NCBI GenBank assembly: GCA_022822305.1
Contig: JAJEBY010000016.1
Coordinates: 310,001-374,000, forward strand
Source of the DNA: Anaerolineae bacterium
Lineage (GTDB): Bacteria; Chloroflexota; Anaerolineae; Aggregatilineales; Phototrophicaceae
Length of the DNA: 64,000 nt
Direction: 5' to 3'
Positions 7,962-16,550 of this stretch are shown here, piece after piece. The position numbers and the translations under genes are program-made. The notes below the pieces were generated by a model, which was not told where the DNA came from, did not search any database, and saw only the letters and a program-made list of their open reading frames with translations. Position 1 is the first letter of the stretch. The number at the start of each line of letters is the position of its first letter.

Positions 7962-10535
7962 TCATTTGCCGTTTTGACTGCCGTTTTGGAGCGCGGCGTC
8001 TTCATCGTTTTGGCCGTCGCCGTCTTCCAGCGCGTCGAGTTCGTCTTCGCGCATGATGGCGATCCCCGCCACTTCGTCTTCGTCGTCCAGGTTCATCACG
8101 ATTACGCCTTGTGTATTGCGACCGGTTTCGCGAATTTCGGAGAGCTGTGTGCGCAATACAATGCCGTTCTTGGAGATTAACATCAAGCCATGCTTGGATA
8201 TCAGCATGAACTCATCGCCTTCGGTGATGCAGCGAACGGCGACAACAGGTCCGGTGCGCTGGTTACGCTTCAGCGTACGCACGCCTAAGCCAAACCTGCC
8301 TTGACTGCGATACTGATCCAGAGGCGTGCGTTTGCCATAGCCATTCTGGGTTACAACAAGCACGTGGGTATGCTCGTCGTGAACCACATCCATGCCCGCA
8401 ATCTCATCTTCTTTATGCAGCCGCATGCCCATGACGCCGGCGGCCTGCCGCCCCATGACTCGCACTTGATCTTCGTCGAATACGATACTTTGCCCATTGG
8501 TCGATACCATGACGATGCGCTGGCTGCCGTCGGTCCATTTGACCCATCGCAAAGCATCGCCTTCGTTTACGGTCATCGCGATCAAACCGCTGTAGCGGAC
8601 GTCGCGGAATTCTGCGTGTTCGACGCGTTTGATGCGCCCGCGGCCGGTCGCCAGCACGAAGTAACCTTCATCAGAGGCGTTAACTTCTTCCGGCATCGCC
8701 AGCACCGCCGAAATCTTCTCATCTCCCATCAGCGGCAAAATACTTTGGATGAGCAGACCGCGCCTGTCTCGCAGCATCTCTGGGATTTCGTAAGCCTTGC
8801 GCGAATAGACTTTGCCTCTGTTGCTGAAGAAGAGAATGGTATCGTGGCTATAGGCAAAAAAGACATCCATCAGCGCGTCGTCTTCTTTGATCGCCATGCC
8901 GCGCATGCCCTTGCCGCCGCGCCGCTGTTGACGATAGTACCGCGCCGCGACCCGCTTGATATATCCCTTTTGCGTCAGCGATATGACGACGTTTTCCTTG
9001 CGATAGAGATCGGCTTCTTCCAGATCAACGTTGCCGTATTCGACTATCGTCTTGCGTTCGTCGCCGAATTGCTCGGCAATTTCGCTGACGTCGTCGCGAA
9101 TCAGCTGCAGGATCTTCTGGGGAGAGCCGAGCAGGTCTTCCAGATACGCTATGCGCGCCTGCACCTCATCGTATTCATCTTGCAGTTTCTGCCGCTCCAG
9201 CGCCGCCAGCCTCCGCAGCTGCATATCAAGGATGGCGTTGGCCTGGATTAGATCGAGTTCAAATGCGGCCATCAGCTGCAGCCGCGCGGACTCGACATCG
9301 GCCGATTCTCGAATGGTCTTGATCACATCATCGATATTGGCGACTGCCTTGAGCAGGCCAATTAAGACATGAGCGCGGGCGCGTTGTCGTTCAAGATCGT
9401 ATTCGGAGCGCCGCACAATCACATCGTAGCGGTGCTCGACATAGACGCGCAGCGCGCGCTTTAGGCTGAGCGTCCGCGGCTCGCCGTTGATCAAAGCTAG
9501 CATTTGGATGCTGTAGACCGATTGCAGCTGGGTGTATTTGTAGAGCTGATTGATGACCCGCTGCGGCTGGGCATGGTTCTTCAATTCGACGACCAGGCGC
9601 AGCCCCTGCCGATCCGATTCATCACGCAGATCACGGATGGCTTCGATGCGCCGCTCGCGCACCAGCGCCACTATACGCTCGATGATGGAAGACTTGCTGA
9701 CCTGGTAGGGAATTGATGTGTAAACGAGGTTTAGTCCCTCGCCGCTGCCTTCTTCGATTTCAACGGTTGAGCGCACCGCCACGCGTCCTTTGCCGGTGGC
9801 GTAGGCTTCCTTGAGGTCGTCGCCGACGACGATCTTGGCGCCGGTCGGGAAGTCCGGTCCTTTCACGAACGCCATCAGATCGTCAACCGTGACATCGCTG
9901 ATATTTTCGTAGTTGTCGATGAGGTAAATGATGGCCGCCGCCAGCTCGCGCATATTGTGAGGCGGTATGCTGGTCGCCATGCCGACTGCGATGCCGCTGG
10001 CGCCGTTGAGCAGCAGGTTCGGCAAGCGCGCCGGCAGAACGGTGGGCTCCTCTTGAGTGCCGTCATAATTGTCGACGAATTCCACCGTATTCATATTGAT
10101 ATCGGTCAGCAATTCGCTGGCGATATTCGCCATGCGCGCTTCGGTATAGCGCATCGCCGCCGGTTTATCGCCATCCTGGCTGCCGAAATTGCCTTGTCCA
10201 TCGACCAGGGGATAGCGCAGGGAAAAGTCTTGCGCCATTCGGGCCATGGCGTCATAGACAGTTTGGTCACCGTGCGGGTGATACTTGCCAAGCACTTCTC
10301 CCACCAGGCGCGCGCTCTTTTTGTAGGCGGTGCCGGGCCGCAATCCCATATCGAACATCGCGTAGAGGATGCGGCGATGAACGGGCTTCAATCCATCCCG
10401 CGCATCGGGCAGGGCGCGCGCGACGATCACGCTCATGGCGTAATTGAGATAACTGCCGCGCATCTCCTCGTTAATCGTGATCTTGCGGATGTTACCCGTA
10501 TTGTCTTCAGCTGGCGTCGATTCAATTAAATCCAT
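7962..10535 (-). CDS. gyrA: DNA gyrase subunit A
   Basis: This 857-residue GyrA is full length. The winged-helix/tower breakage-reunion domain carries the catalytic Tyr130 ([10 protein letters not shown]) and the canonical [20 protein letters not shown] block. The GyrA box QRRGGKG is present in the C-terminal beta-pinwheel, which distinguishes gyrase from topoisomerase IV. With GyrB it introduces negative supercoils using ATP. In the quinolone-resistance region the helix reads [10 protein letters not shown]. Gln91 stands where E. coli has Ser83, while the acidic residue (Asp95, E. coli Asp87) is kept. The C-terminus ends in an acidic, Asn/Gln-rich tail. An extended -10 promoter lies about 220 bases upstream. 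gyrB is not in the window. Confidence 0.98.
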   Translation of the reverse strand: MDLIESTPAEDNTGNIRKITINEEMRGSYLNYAMSVIVARALPDARDGLKPVHRRILYAMFDMGLRPGTAYKKSARLVGEVLGKYHPHGDQTVYDAMARMAQDFSLRYPLVDGQGNFGSQDGDKPAAMRYTEARMANIASELLTDINMNTVEFVDNYDGTQEEPTVLPARLPNLLLNGASGIAVGMATSIPPHNMRELAAAIIYLIDNYENISDVTVDDLMAFVKGPDFPTGAKIVVGDDLKEAYATGKGRVAVRSTVEIEEGSGEGLNLVYTSIPYQVSKSSIIERIVALVRERRIEAIRDLRDESDRQGLRLVVELKNHAQPQRVINQLYKYTQLQSVYSIQMLALINGEPRTLSLKRALRVYVEHRYDVIVRRSEYDLERQRARAHVLIGLLKAVANIDDVIKTIRESADVESARLQLMAAFELDLIQANAILDMQLRRLAALERQKLQDEYDEVQARIAYLEDLLGSPQKILQLIRDDVSEIAEQFGDERKTIVEYGNVDLEEADLYRKENVVISLTQKGYIKRVAARYYRQQRRGGKGMRGMAIKEDDALMDVFFAYSHDTILFFSNRGKVYSRKAYEIPEMLRDRRGLLIQSILPLMGDEKISAVLAMPEEVNASDEGYFVLATGRGRIKRVEHAEFRDVRYSGLIAMTVNEGDALRWVKWTDGSQRIVMVSTNGQSIVFDEDQVRVMGRQAAGVMGMRLHKEDEIAGMDVVHDEHTHVLVVTQNGYGKRTPLDQYRSQGRFGLGVRTLKRNQRTGPVVAVRCITEGDEFMLISKHGLMLISKNGIVLRTQLSEIRETGRNTQGVIVMNLDDEDEVAGIAIMREDELDALEDGDGQNDEDAALQNGSQNGK

Positions 10536-10755
10536 ACGATGCGGTCAATCATTGGTCGAATGACCTTGGGCCCCTTTCCCGATAGTGGCGCGGTTTCGCA
10601 GCGCAATAACTGCAGTCCTTTCCAAAGGCGAGACATTGCGTCTTTACGTTTTGCCATCGGCATCGCTTGCCGATTTGCACAAGCCATTTTCCCCTTAGAT
10701 TTCTCTTGCTTACGGCGGCGCATCGGCGGTTGCGCCAACGCCATTATTGATATGC

Positions 10756-10784
10756 ATTATACCATACCTGCAAATATCGTTCCA
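10756..10784 (-). promoter_or_regulatory. Extended -10 promoter for gyrA
   Basis: Read on the minus strand, TGGTATAAT gives a perfect TATAAT (10756-10761 on the plus-strand numbering) with an upstream TG extension. A weak -35 TGGAAC (10779-10784) sits 17 bases away. Extended -10 elements commonly compensate for weak -35 boxes. Confidence 0.65.
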
Positions 10785-11029
10785 TTTGCTGGCGGCCATC
10801 TGGCGGGCAAATGCCATTGTCCATTCAACGCATTGCAAGAACCGAATACCGACTACAAAACATAACGACGCGACGGGCGCGTAGATGGCCCACGCGATCG
10901 ACAGAGACAAGCTTTCATCCGTACCGCGATTGTGAATTGGGCCTGGGAAATCGACCGCCTGGCAGCACATGGAGAGCACAGACACATCGTTACTTTTGCC
11001 AGAATCAAACAAGATTCGCGGCGATTTGC

Positions 11030-11058
11030 TTGCGTTTAACTGACGATGGGGCTAAAAT
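11030..11058 (+). promoter_or_regulatory. Candidate promoter for the 158-aa membrane protein gene
   Basis: TTGCGT (11030-11035) and TAAAAT (11053-11058) are spaced by 17 bases, about 100 bases ahead of ATG 11167. This is moderate evidence only. Confidence 0.4.
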
Positions 11059-11166
11059 TATTGTACAAAAGCAACAAAGAATTCACTTTGTTGTTGCATG
11101 AATAGCGGAGCTTTTGTTTAGTTCTACGAGTCTTGTCAGGGTCCAAGTCTTAATGGGAGGAACAAT

Positions 11167-11643
11167 ATGGACAACGACAAACTGATGAAGGGTGTCTTGC
11201 CGGGCATTATAGCGGGTTACATTTTCCTTGCCTTTGCTGGGGCGGGCGGATGGTTAACGTCGGTCACGATGGGAGAAGAAGGCGCTCTCGTCACGGAGAT
11301 GTCCGGAGGAATGCTGGGTGACATTGGTGGGATGATTGGCGCCGACGCCTTCATTGGCTTCATTCTCCACATCATCATCAGCGCGGTAATCGGAGCGATT
11401 TATACCGGTTTCGCCGTTCAATACCTAAGCTTCTCAGACAATGCATTAGTGAACATCGCGGTCGGCGGTCTGATCTACGGTTTGATCTGGTGGATCATCG
11501 GCGGAAACATAATTGCGCCCGCGATTGCCGGGGGCGAAGTTTTGCAGTTGTCGATCGGCGCCAGTTTCTTCGGTCACATCATTTTTGGGCACGTTCTGGC
11601 ATACATGGTGATTGGCGGCAACGGCGGCGATGACGGTGAATAG
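11167..11643 (+). CDS. Small integral membrane protein, DUF6789-like
   Basis: A 158-residue protein with four predicted membrane helices: GVLPGIIAGYIFLAFAGAG, IGFILHIIISAVIGAIYTGF, IAVGGLIYGLIWWIIGGNII and ASFFGHIIFGHVLAYMVIG. Glycines and paired His residues (H near residue 68; GHIIFGH near 140) fit the arrangement of uncharacterised DUF6789-type proteins, which occur widely in Chloroflexota and other bacteria. A GGGAGG ribosome-binding site precedes ATG. It is a single gene with its own promoter candidate and a strong terminator. The function is unknown; the family name is a best match from memory. Confidence 0.8.
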   Translation: MDNDKLMKGVLPGIIAGYIFLAFAGAGGWLTSVTMGEEGALVTEMSGGMLGDIGGMIGADAFIGFILHIIISAVIGAIYTGFAVQYLSFSDNALVNIAVGGLIYGLIWWIIGGNIIAPAIAGGEVLQLSIGASFFGHIIFGHVLAYMVIGGNGGDDGE

Positions 11644-11695
11644 CGCCATCGCGTGATTGTATCGCCAATCGGAAAACCTCTGAGCAATGGATGAG

Positions 11696-11730
11696 GGGCC
11701 GCATTCGGAAGGAAGCGGCCCTTTGTTTTT
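11696..11730 (+). terminator. Intrinsic terminator after the 158-aa membrane protein gene
   Basis: The stem GGGCCGC (11696-11702) pairs with GCGGCCC (11715-11721), followed by TTTGTTTTT. Confidence 0.88.
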
Positions 11731-11788
11731 CCGTCTTCCTGCTCTTTGTGCAACTTTACCAAAGTTGAAGACGAACTGGGCCGGCGTT

Positions 11789-13159
11789 CTAGCTGGCGCG
11801 CTTCCATACATCATTGACCAAATTGAATAAGACGATCCGCTCTTCTACGCCGTTGTCGGATTGAACGCGAATTGTCACCCGCAGCTGTGGATGGCCGGCG
11901 GTTGGATGCCAAATCAGCTGATCCACAACTTCCAAAGCTTGATACCGCCGGTTGGCGTGAAACCGATCGTAAAGCAATGCTTGCACGCTCTCATTCGCGG
12001 TGTCATACATGTTGAGCCAAGCGCTTTCGTCGCGCCTGGCCAGCAGATCGGTTTCGGTGTTCATGCGCCAGATTACGAAATCAGCCCAGTCCAGCCGCGC
12101 CTCGTCAATCGCAACGGGGATCACTTGTCTCAGAATCGACATGCTTGAGTCCGAGCCGAACAGCCGGACCAGTGTAGCGAGAGCGTCAGCGCCGTATTGC
12201 TCCGCCAGTGAATGCATCAAGGTTGTGCCGCTGTAGACGCCGAGGAATTGGTCGGTCAAATAGCGAACCAGCGCCCCCCGCAAGTAAACCGCATCGTGAG
12301 GATAGGCGACGATCACATTGCCGCTTTGCAAGTCTAGCAGGCGCTCGGCAATGGCGTCGGCTACGATTTGCTGCATTTCGCGCGTGAAGGGCGAGTGGGC
12401 TTGCGCGCGCCCGACATAAGGCGACAACACCTGCAGGCGCAATCGGGCGTCGTCGGTCCAGGTTAGCAGATTCGCGCTGTCCGTGACGATTGAGACGGTC
12501 AGTTGCGGCCGACTGTCGCAGGCCAGCAGGTCGCATCCTTGCCGCCACCAGCCGCCGATGCTCGCGCCAATCGCTTCGGCGAAGCGCTGATCCGCCGCGT
12601 GATACTCGACTACAACCCCATCGGCTTTAATGCTGCGCGCTTCGCCCCAAAAGCCATAGTCGGGCGGCGCGTGATACCAGCCGTCGTCCTGGCGCAAATA
12701 GAACCAGACTTGCGCATAAGCTACGCCGTTAATGTATTCCTCGACAGTCGCGCGCGCGCGCTGCCCGTCGATGTCCAGGTCAAGCACCGTACCGGTCAAT
12801 ATCAGGTTTTCAGTGGATTTCAGTTCGCTGTAGCGTTGGAAGGTCGTCTGCTGCATTTGCCGCCATGCATGATCGCCATCTTGCTGCAGGTTGAGAAAGG
12901 TGTAGGCGTCGCCGATGCGCAAGGCGGCGACTTCGGCGTTGACGGTATCGCGCAGCAGCTGCTCCATCTGCTTCTCGACGTCTTGCAGGCGCCCTCGCAC
13001 CAGAAATCCGGCCGCCCCAATCAAGGCCAAAAGGATGACGAGAAGCAGCAAGAAACGCAGAAACGTTCGCCTCCGGGTCCGCTGCGCCTGCGGATCTTCG
13101 CCGTTGGCCCGGTCGATCTTCTGCGATTCTATGTTCCATTCGAGTCTGATGCGGCTCAT
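11789..13159 (-). CDS. Membrane-anchored extracytoplasmic protein of unknown function (456 aa)
   Basis: A basic N-terminal stretch precedes one membrane anchor (residues about 32-52, LRFLLLLVILLALIGAAGFLV), and the rest is predicted outside the cell. The soluble part resembles NTF2-like and peptidase-MA-like Chloroflexota proteins: an early helical segment, a DDGWYHAPPDYGFWG block, then YLRGALVRYLTDQFLGVYSGTTLMHSLAEQYG. No HExxH zinc motif was found, so if it derives from a gluzincin metalloprotease it is catalytically dead. The start codon overlaps the stop of birA by four bases (ATGA), so the two are translationally coupled. I recognise no specific function. Confidence 0.8.
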   Translation of the reverse strand: MSRIRLEWNIESQKIDRANGEDPQAQRTRRRTFLRFLLLLVILLALIGAAGFLVRGRLQDVEKQMEQLLRDTVNAEVAALRIGDAYTFLNLQQDGDHAWRQMQQTTFQRYSELKSTENLILTGTVLDLDIDGQRARATVEEYINGVAYAQVWFYLRQDDGWYHAPPDYGFWGEARSIKADGVVVEYHAADQRFAEAIGASIGGWWRQGCDLLACDSRPQLTVSIVTDSANLLTWTDDARLRLQVLSPYVGRAQAHSPFTREMQQIVADAIAERLLDLQSGNVIVAYPHDAVYLRGALVRYLTDQFLGVYSGTTLMHSLAEQYGADALATLVRLFGSDSSMSILRQVIPVAIDEARLDWADFVIWRMNTETDLLARRDESAWLNMYDTANESVQALLYDRFHANRRYQALEVVDQLIWHPTAGHPQLRVTIRVQSDNGVEERIVLFNLVNDVWKRAS

Positions 13160-13914
13160 GCATCCGCTCCCGGCTCAGCGCGAAGCGAAATGTCGCCGGC
13201 CTCAAATGTCATTTGGTTGCCGTCATCGCCAACGACAATCAAATTGCCATCCCGCGTCACGTCCCGCGCAATCCCGGAGCGCCGATTACCGGTGACGCGC
13301 TTGCCTATCATGTTCAGGCGCCCCTTCCAGGCCTGGAATGTACTTTCATCTGAAAGGCGCGCGTACCAATAGTCGAGGCGCTCGAGCAATGTTTGCAGCA
13401 GCTCGGCGCGATCCAGCCGTCGATCAAGCGCGTCTTCCAGACTGATGGCGTGATCTCCTAAATTTGTATTCGCGAAATCTGTCCGGACGTTGACGCCGAT
13501 ACCGAGGATCGTGGCGCGCAGGTCGCTGCCTTGCCATACCGCTTCCGGCAGAATTCCGGCGACTTTCTTGCCATTGACCTGCACATCGTTCGGCCACTTG
13601 ATGCCAACCTGCGCGCATCCAGCGGCTATCGCCAGATCGTATACCGCGAGCGCGCCCAGCATGGTGAGGCGATTGGCTGCGCTAGCGGGCGGACACAATA
13701 TTATGGAAAGGGCCAGCGCCACATTCGGCGGCGTGTGCCAGGTTCGACCGTGCCGTCCGCGCCCGCGCAGCTGCTCATTGGCGATAATCACAGCGCCTTC
13801 CGGCGCGCCTTCCAGGAACCAGGCTTTGGCCAAATCGTTGGTGCTGCCCACTGATTCGTGATAGCGAAGCGGCCGCCGCAAGCGCTCACGCAGTCGTTCT
13901 GCCGACAGATCCAT
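13156..13914 (-). CDS. birA: Biotin--[acetyl-CoA-carboxylase] ligase (BirA, no DNA-binding domain)
   Basis: This 252-residue enzyme activates biotin to biotinyl-AMP and attaches it to carboxylase carrier domains. The signature glycine/arginine loop is present as GRGRHGRTW (near residue 50), with the KWPNDV motif (about residue 104) and GIGVNVRT. The N-terminal winged helix of bifunctional BirA is missing, so it is a class I ligase without repressor function. It begins with ATG at 13914 after the intergenic region shared with the divergent HIT gene. Coupling to the unknown anchored protein downstream has no obvious biochemical explanation. Confidence 0.95.
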   Translation of the reverse strand: MDLSAERLRERLRRPLRYHESVGSTNDLAKAWFLEGAPEGAVIIANEQLRGRGRHGRTWHTPPNVALALSIILCPPASAANRLTMLGALAVYDLAIAAGCAQVGIKWPNDVQVNGKKVAGILPEAVWQGSDLRATILGIGVNVRTDFANTNLGDHAISLEDALDRRLDRAELLQTLLERLDYWYARLSDESTFQAWKGRLNMIGKRVTGNRRSGIARDVTRDGNLIVVGDDGNQMTFEAGDISLRAEPGADA

Positions 13915-14057
13915 CAGCCCTCACTAGCTCCTTTGACACTTTGCATTGTATCAGAGCTGCACGCGCCATTAGAATAGAACGATCAAGCGCATGACTCGGC
14001 TTTCGGCTGGCGGAAGTCTGGCGCAGTCAAATGCTTGGCGGCCGAGGAATAACGACT

Positions 14058-14576
14058 ATGGACCTGCTGTGGGCGCCCTGGCGCATGGCATACATCAGAG
14101 GCAAGCGCTCGCCGGATATCGATTGCATTTTCTGCGAGATGGCTAATGCTGTTGATAATGATGCTGACATGCTGGTGGTCGCCCGCTCTACGCATAACTT
14201 CGTGACCTTGAACAAATATCCGTACAGCAACGGGCACCTGATGATCGTGCCCAACGCGCACCTGGGCTCGCTCGAAGACTTGCCAGCCGAAGCGCAGAAG
14301 GAGCTCATGACGCTGACCAGTCGCTGTTGGCGCGCGCTGCGGCAGTTATATCAGCCGCCGGCCTTTAACATCGGCGCCAATATCGGGGGCGAAGCCGGGG
14401 CCGGCATCGCCGATCATTTCCATTTTCATATCGTTCCGCGTTGGGCCGGCGATGTCAACTTCATGACCAGCATCGCCAATACGCGGGTGGTTCCGGATTC
14501 GCTCGAAAATGTCTACCGCGATCTGAAAGCGACATGGGAACTGCTCTATGGCAGCGGCCGCGACGCCGAAGGGTAA
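14058..14576 (+). CDS. HIT-family nucleotide hydrolase/phosphorylase
   Basis: The ATG at 14058 gives the typical start LWAPWRMAYI and has GAGG upstream; a longer frame from 14031 adds nine residues with no family counterpart. The 172-residue protein has the histidine triad HFHFHIVP near its C-terminus, CIFCEM (a possible zinc pair) near residue 22, and NKYPYSNGHLMIVPNAHLG. Members cleave or phosphorolyse Ap4A-like dinucleotides and nucleoside phosphoramidates. The next gene begins 33 bases after the likely stop, so the two may be co-transcribed. Confidence 0.93.
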   Translation: MDLLWAPWRMAYIRGKRSPDIDCIFCEMANAVDNDADMLVVARSTHNFVTLNKYPYSNGHLMIVPNAHLGSLEDLPAEAQKELMTLTSRCWRALRQLYQPPAFNIGANIGGEAGAGIADHFHFHIVPRWAGDVNFMTSIANTRVVPDSLENVYRDLKATWELLYGSGRDAEG

Positions 14577-14609
14577 ACGGCTCTTGGCATGCCGCGGACC
14601 GGGCGCGAC

Positions 14610-16550
14610 ATGACAGCCTTTACTCGCCGGGATTTGCTGGCGCTTCTGCTGGTTTTGACCGTCGCCGCGCTGCTGCGATTTCAGCAGAGTGACGTCGTTG
14701 AGTATTTTCACGATGACGCCATGCTGTCGACCTTGGCGCTGGAACTGGTATCGGGCGGGCGTTTTCCCTTCACCGGCATCCTCTCATCCACCGGCATTCC
14801 CAACGCTCCCGCCAGCGTCTATCTGTTGGCGATCCCGTTCAGCCTGAACGCCGATCCGCAATTTGCCATTCATTTCATTATGCTGCTCAATACCAGCGGC
14901 GTCGGTCTGCTATGGCTGTTGGCGCGCTGGCAATTTGGCGCGCGGATCGCTTTGCTCGCCGCGATGACCTACGCGCTTAATCCCTGGGCGATCTTGTTCA
15001 GCCGCAAGATTTGGGCGCAGGAGCTGCACACGCCGCTAATCTTGCTGGGGATTCTGCTCGCGGTGTACGGATTTTGGAAGGAACGCGACCGACAGCGGAA
15101 CCGCACCGCTCGCGTTATCGCCCAATGCTTAAGCCTGCCAATATTGTCTTTTGGCGTCCAGATTCACTTTGCCGCCCTGGCCTTGTTGCCCGCGATGGCG
15201 CTGATGATTTTGCGAGGGCGGCGTCAAATCATCAGGCCGGCCTTTGCGCTGTCGGCGGTGCTGGCGTTGCTTGTTGTCTTGCCGTACGCCGCGGGACTCT
15301 CTCAGACGCTGGAAGCCGATCCCGACCGAATCAGCGATGCCGCCCGTCGCGCCTCGGATGATGGACTCGGCCTCAGCGCCAAGCCGTTGCAAGACGTCGT
15401 TTTCCTCGCCAGCGGATATGGCATGGAGACCTGGCTCGCTCCCGATCAACAGGACAGCCTGGCAGAGCTCATGCCCGCGCTTCGACCCCTCAGCTTGATG
15501 TTGCTGATTCCGCTGTTCCTCGGCGCAATTGCCTGTTACAAGCGCAAGAAATGGTGGGGAGTGGTTTTGCTGTTGTGGGCGTTCTTGCCGGCGCTGCTGC
15601 TGGTGATCAATTGGACACCCTCCTACATTCACTATTTCATTCCGACGATACCGGCGCTGGCGATGCTCACGGGGCTGGGCATTGATTTCACGCTGACGCG
15701 ATCTGAAGGTCGGCGATTTGCCGCGGCTGCGATTGCGCTTTTCGTGTTTGTGGCGTGGATGCTGCAAACGATATCCTGGCAGGTGGCGCTCAGTTATGTC
15801 GCTGAACAGCACGTGGCGTATCCGGGTTTCACCGCGCCGTTGCGCAGTCTGAATCCGCTGCGCGATCGGCTTCGCCATGAGCAAGATGTCGTAGTCATCA
15901 GCGCTGGCATGTCCTGGAATCTGCACCACGAGGCGGCTGTATGGGATACACTGCTATGGCGCGATGTCGCTTGCGTTCGCGCGTTGCGCGATGACGGCTA
16001 CGCGGTATTTCCCGATCATGCCTTCGCGGTTGTCATTGCGCCGGACGCGCGCGCAGACCCCGTCAGAAATCTCTATCGCAGCGCGACTCCGGAGCTGTTT
16101 CCCATGCGCGAGGGCGGGGCGGTTTATGTCGTTCATCGCTGGGAGTCGGCGCCGCCTTGGAACGGCATCGCGGCGTCGTCGATACCTGCGGCGCGTTTTG
16201 ACAACGGCGTACAGTTGACCGGCTACGGTTTGGCTGATGATCAGGTGTTGTTGAGCTGGCGACTTCCTGAGCGGCAGGTCGGACGAGACTATCAGTTTAG
16301 CGCGCAATTATTTGACAAGGATGGCGGGCGTCTGAGTCAATTTGACGCGACCTTCTGGCACGGGCGTCATTGGTGCGCGGGCGACCGGCTGTATACCTGG
16401 GGAACGCTTCCCGCGCCGGCCGAAGCAGACTTGCTCAAAGTGGCGATGTATCGGTTAGGCGAAGGCAAAAAGCGGGGTCAGTTCTTCAATGCGGAAGTGC
16501 TCGACGAGATGGGCAATGCCAAGGGGCAGAGCGTCGACATCCGGCTTTAG
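14610..16550 (+). CDS. GT39/PMT-like membrane glycosyltransferase
   Basis: The start is placed at ATG 14610 (MTAFTRRDLLALLL); an upstream ATG at 14589 would add seven unlikely residues. The protein is about 646 residues. It has an N-terminal helix, then EYFHDDAMLS with the acidic pair of GT-C enzymes, and about eleven membrane helices up to residue 400. A soluble C-terminal region of about 240 residues contains beta-rich carbohydrate-binding-like sequence. NPWAILFSRKIWAQ is a common GT39 signature. It is predicted to move sugars from polyprenyl-phosphate outside the membrane. The last codon overlaps the end of the convergent gene on the other strand by four bases. Confidence 0.85.
   Translation: MTAFTRRDLLALLLVLTVAALLRFQQSDVVEYFHDDAMLSTLALELVSGGRFPFTGILSSTGIPNAPASVYLLAIPFSLNADPQFAIHFIMLLNTSGVGLLWLLARWQFGARIALLAAMTYALNPWAILFSRKIWAQELHTPLILLGILLAVYGFWKERDRQRNRTARVIAQCLSLPILSFGVQIHFAALALLPAMALMILRGRRQIIRPAFALSAVLALLVVLPYAAGLSQTLEADPDRISDAARRASDDGLGLSAKPLQDVVFLASGYGMETWLAPDQQDSLAELMPALRPLSLMLLIPLFLGAIACYKRKKWWGVVLLLWAFLPALLLVINWTPSYIHYFIPTIPALAMLTGLGIDFTLTRSEGRRFAAAAIALFVFVAWMLQTISWQVALSYVAEQHVAYPGFTAPLRSLNPLRDRLRHEQDVVVISAGMSWNLHHEAAVWDTLLWRDVACVRALRDDGYAVFPDHAFAVVIAPDARADPVRNLYRSATPELFPMREGGAVYVVHRWESAPPWNGIAASSIPAARFDNGVQLTGYGLADDQVLLSWRLPERQVGRDYQFSAQLFDKDGGRLSQFDATFWHGRHWCAGDRLYTWGTLPAPAEADLLKVAMYRLGEGKKRGQFFNAEVLDEMGNAKGQSVDIRL

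Larger units (their letters stand above)
10536..11166. other. 631-base intergenic region between divergent gyrA and the 158-aa membrane protein gene
   Basis: No convincing protein gene was found. The small frames here have no good ribosome-binding site or recognisable composition. The region contains a minus-strand extended -10 promoter for gyrA near 10756 and a plus-strand promoter candidate near 11030, leaving a gyrA leader of about 210 bases. The stretch between the two promoters (about 10785-11029) shows no clear feature. Confidence 0.6.

Noticed and set aside
10526..10744. 72-residue minus-strand frame ending at the gyrA start
   Set aside because: Its start lies only a few bases from the inferred transcription start, it lacks a ribosome-binding site, and the composition is not protein-like.
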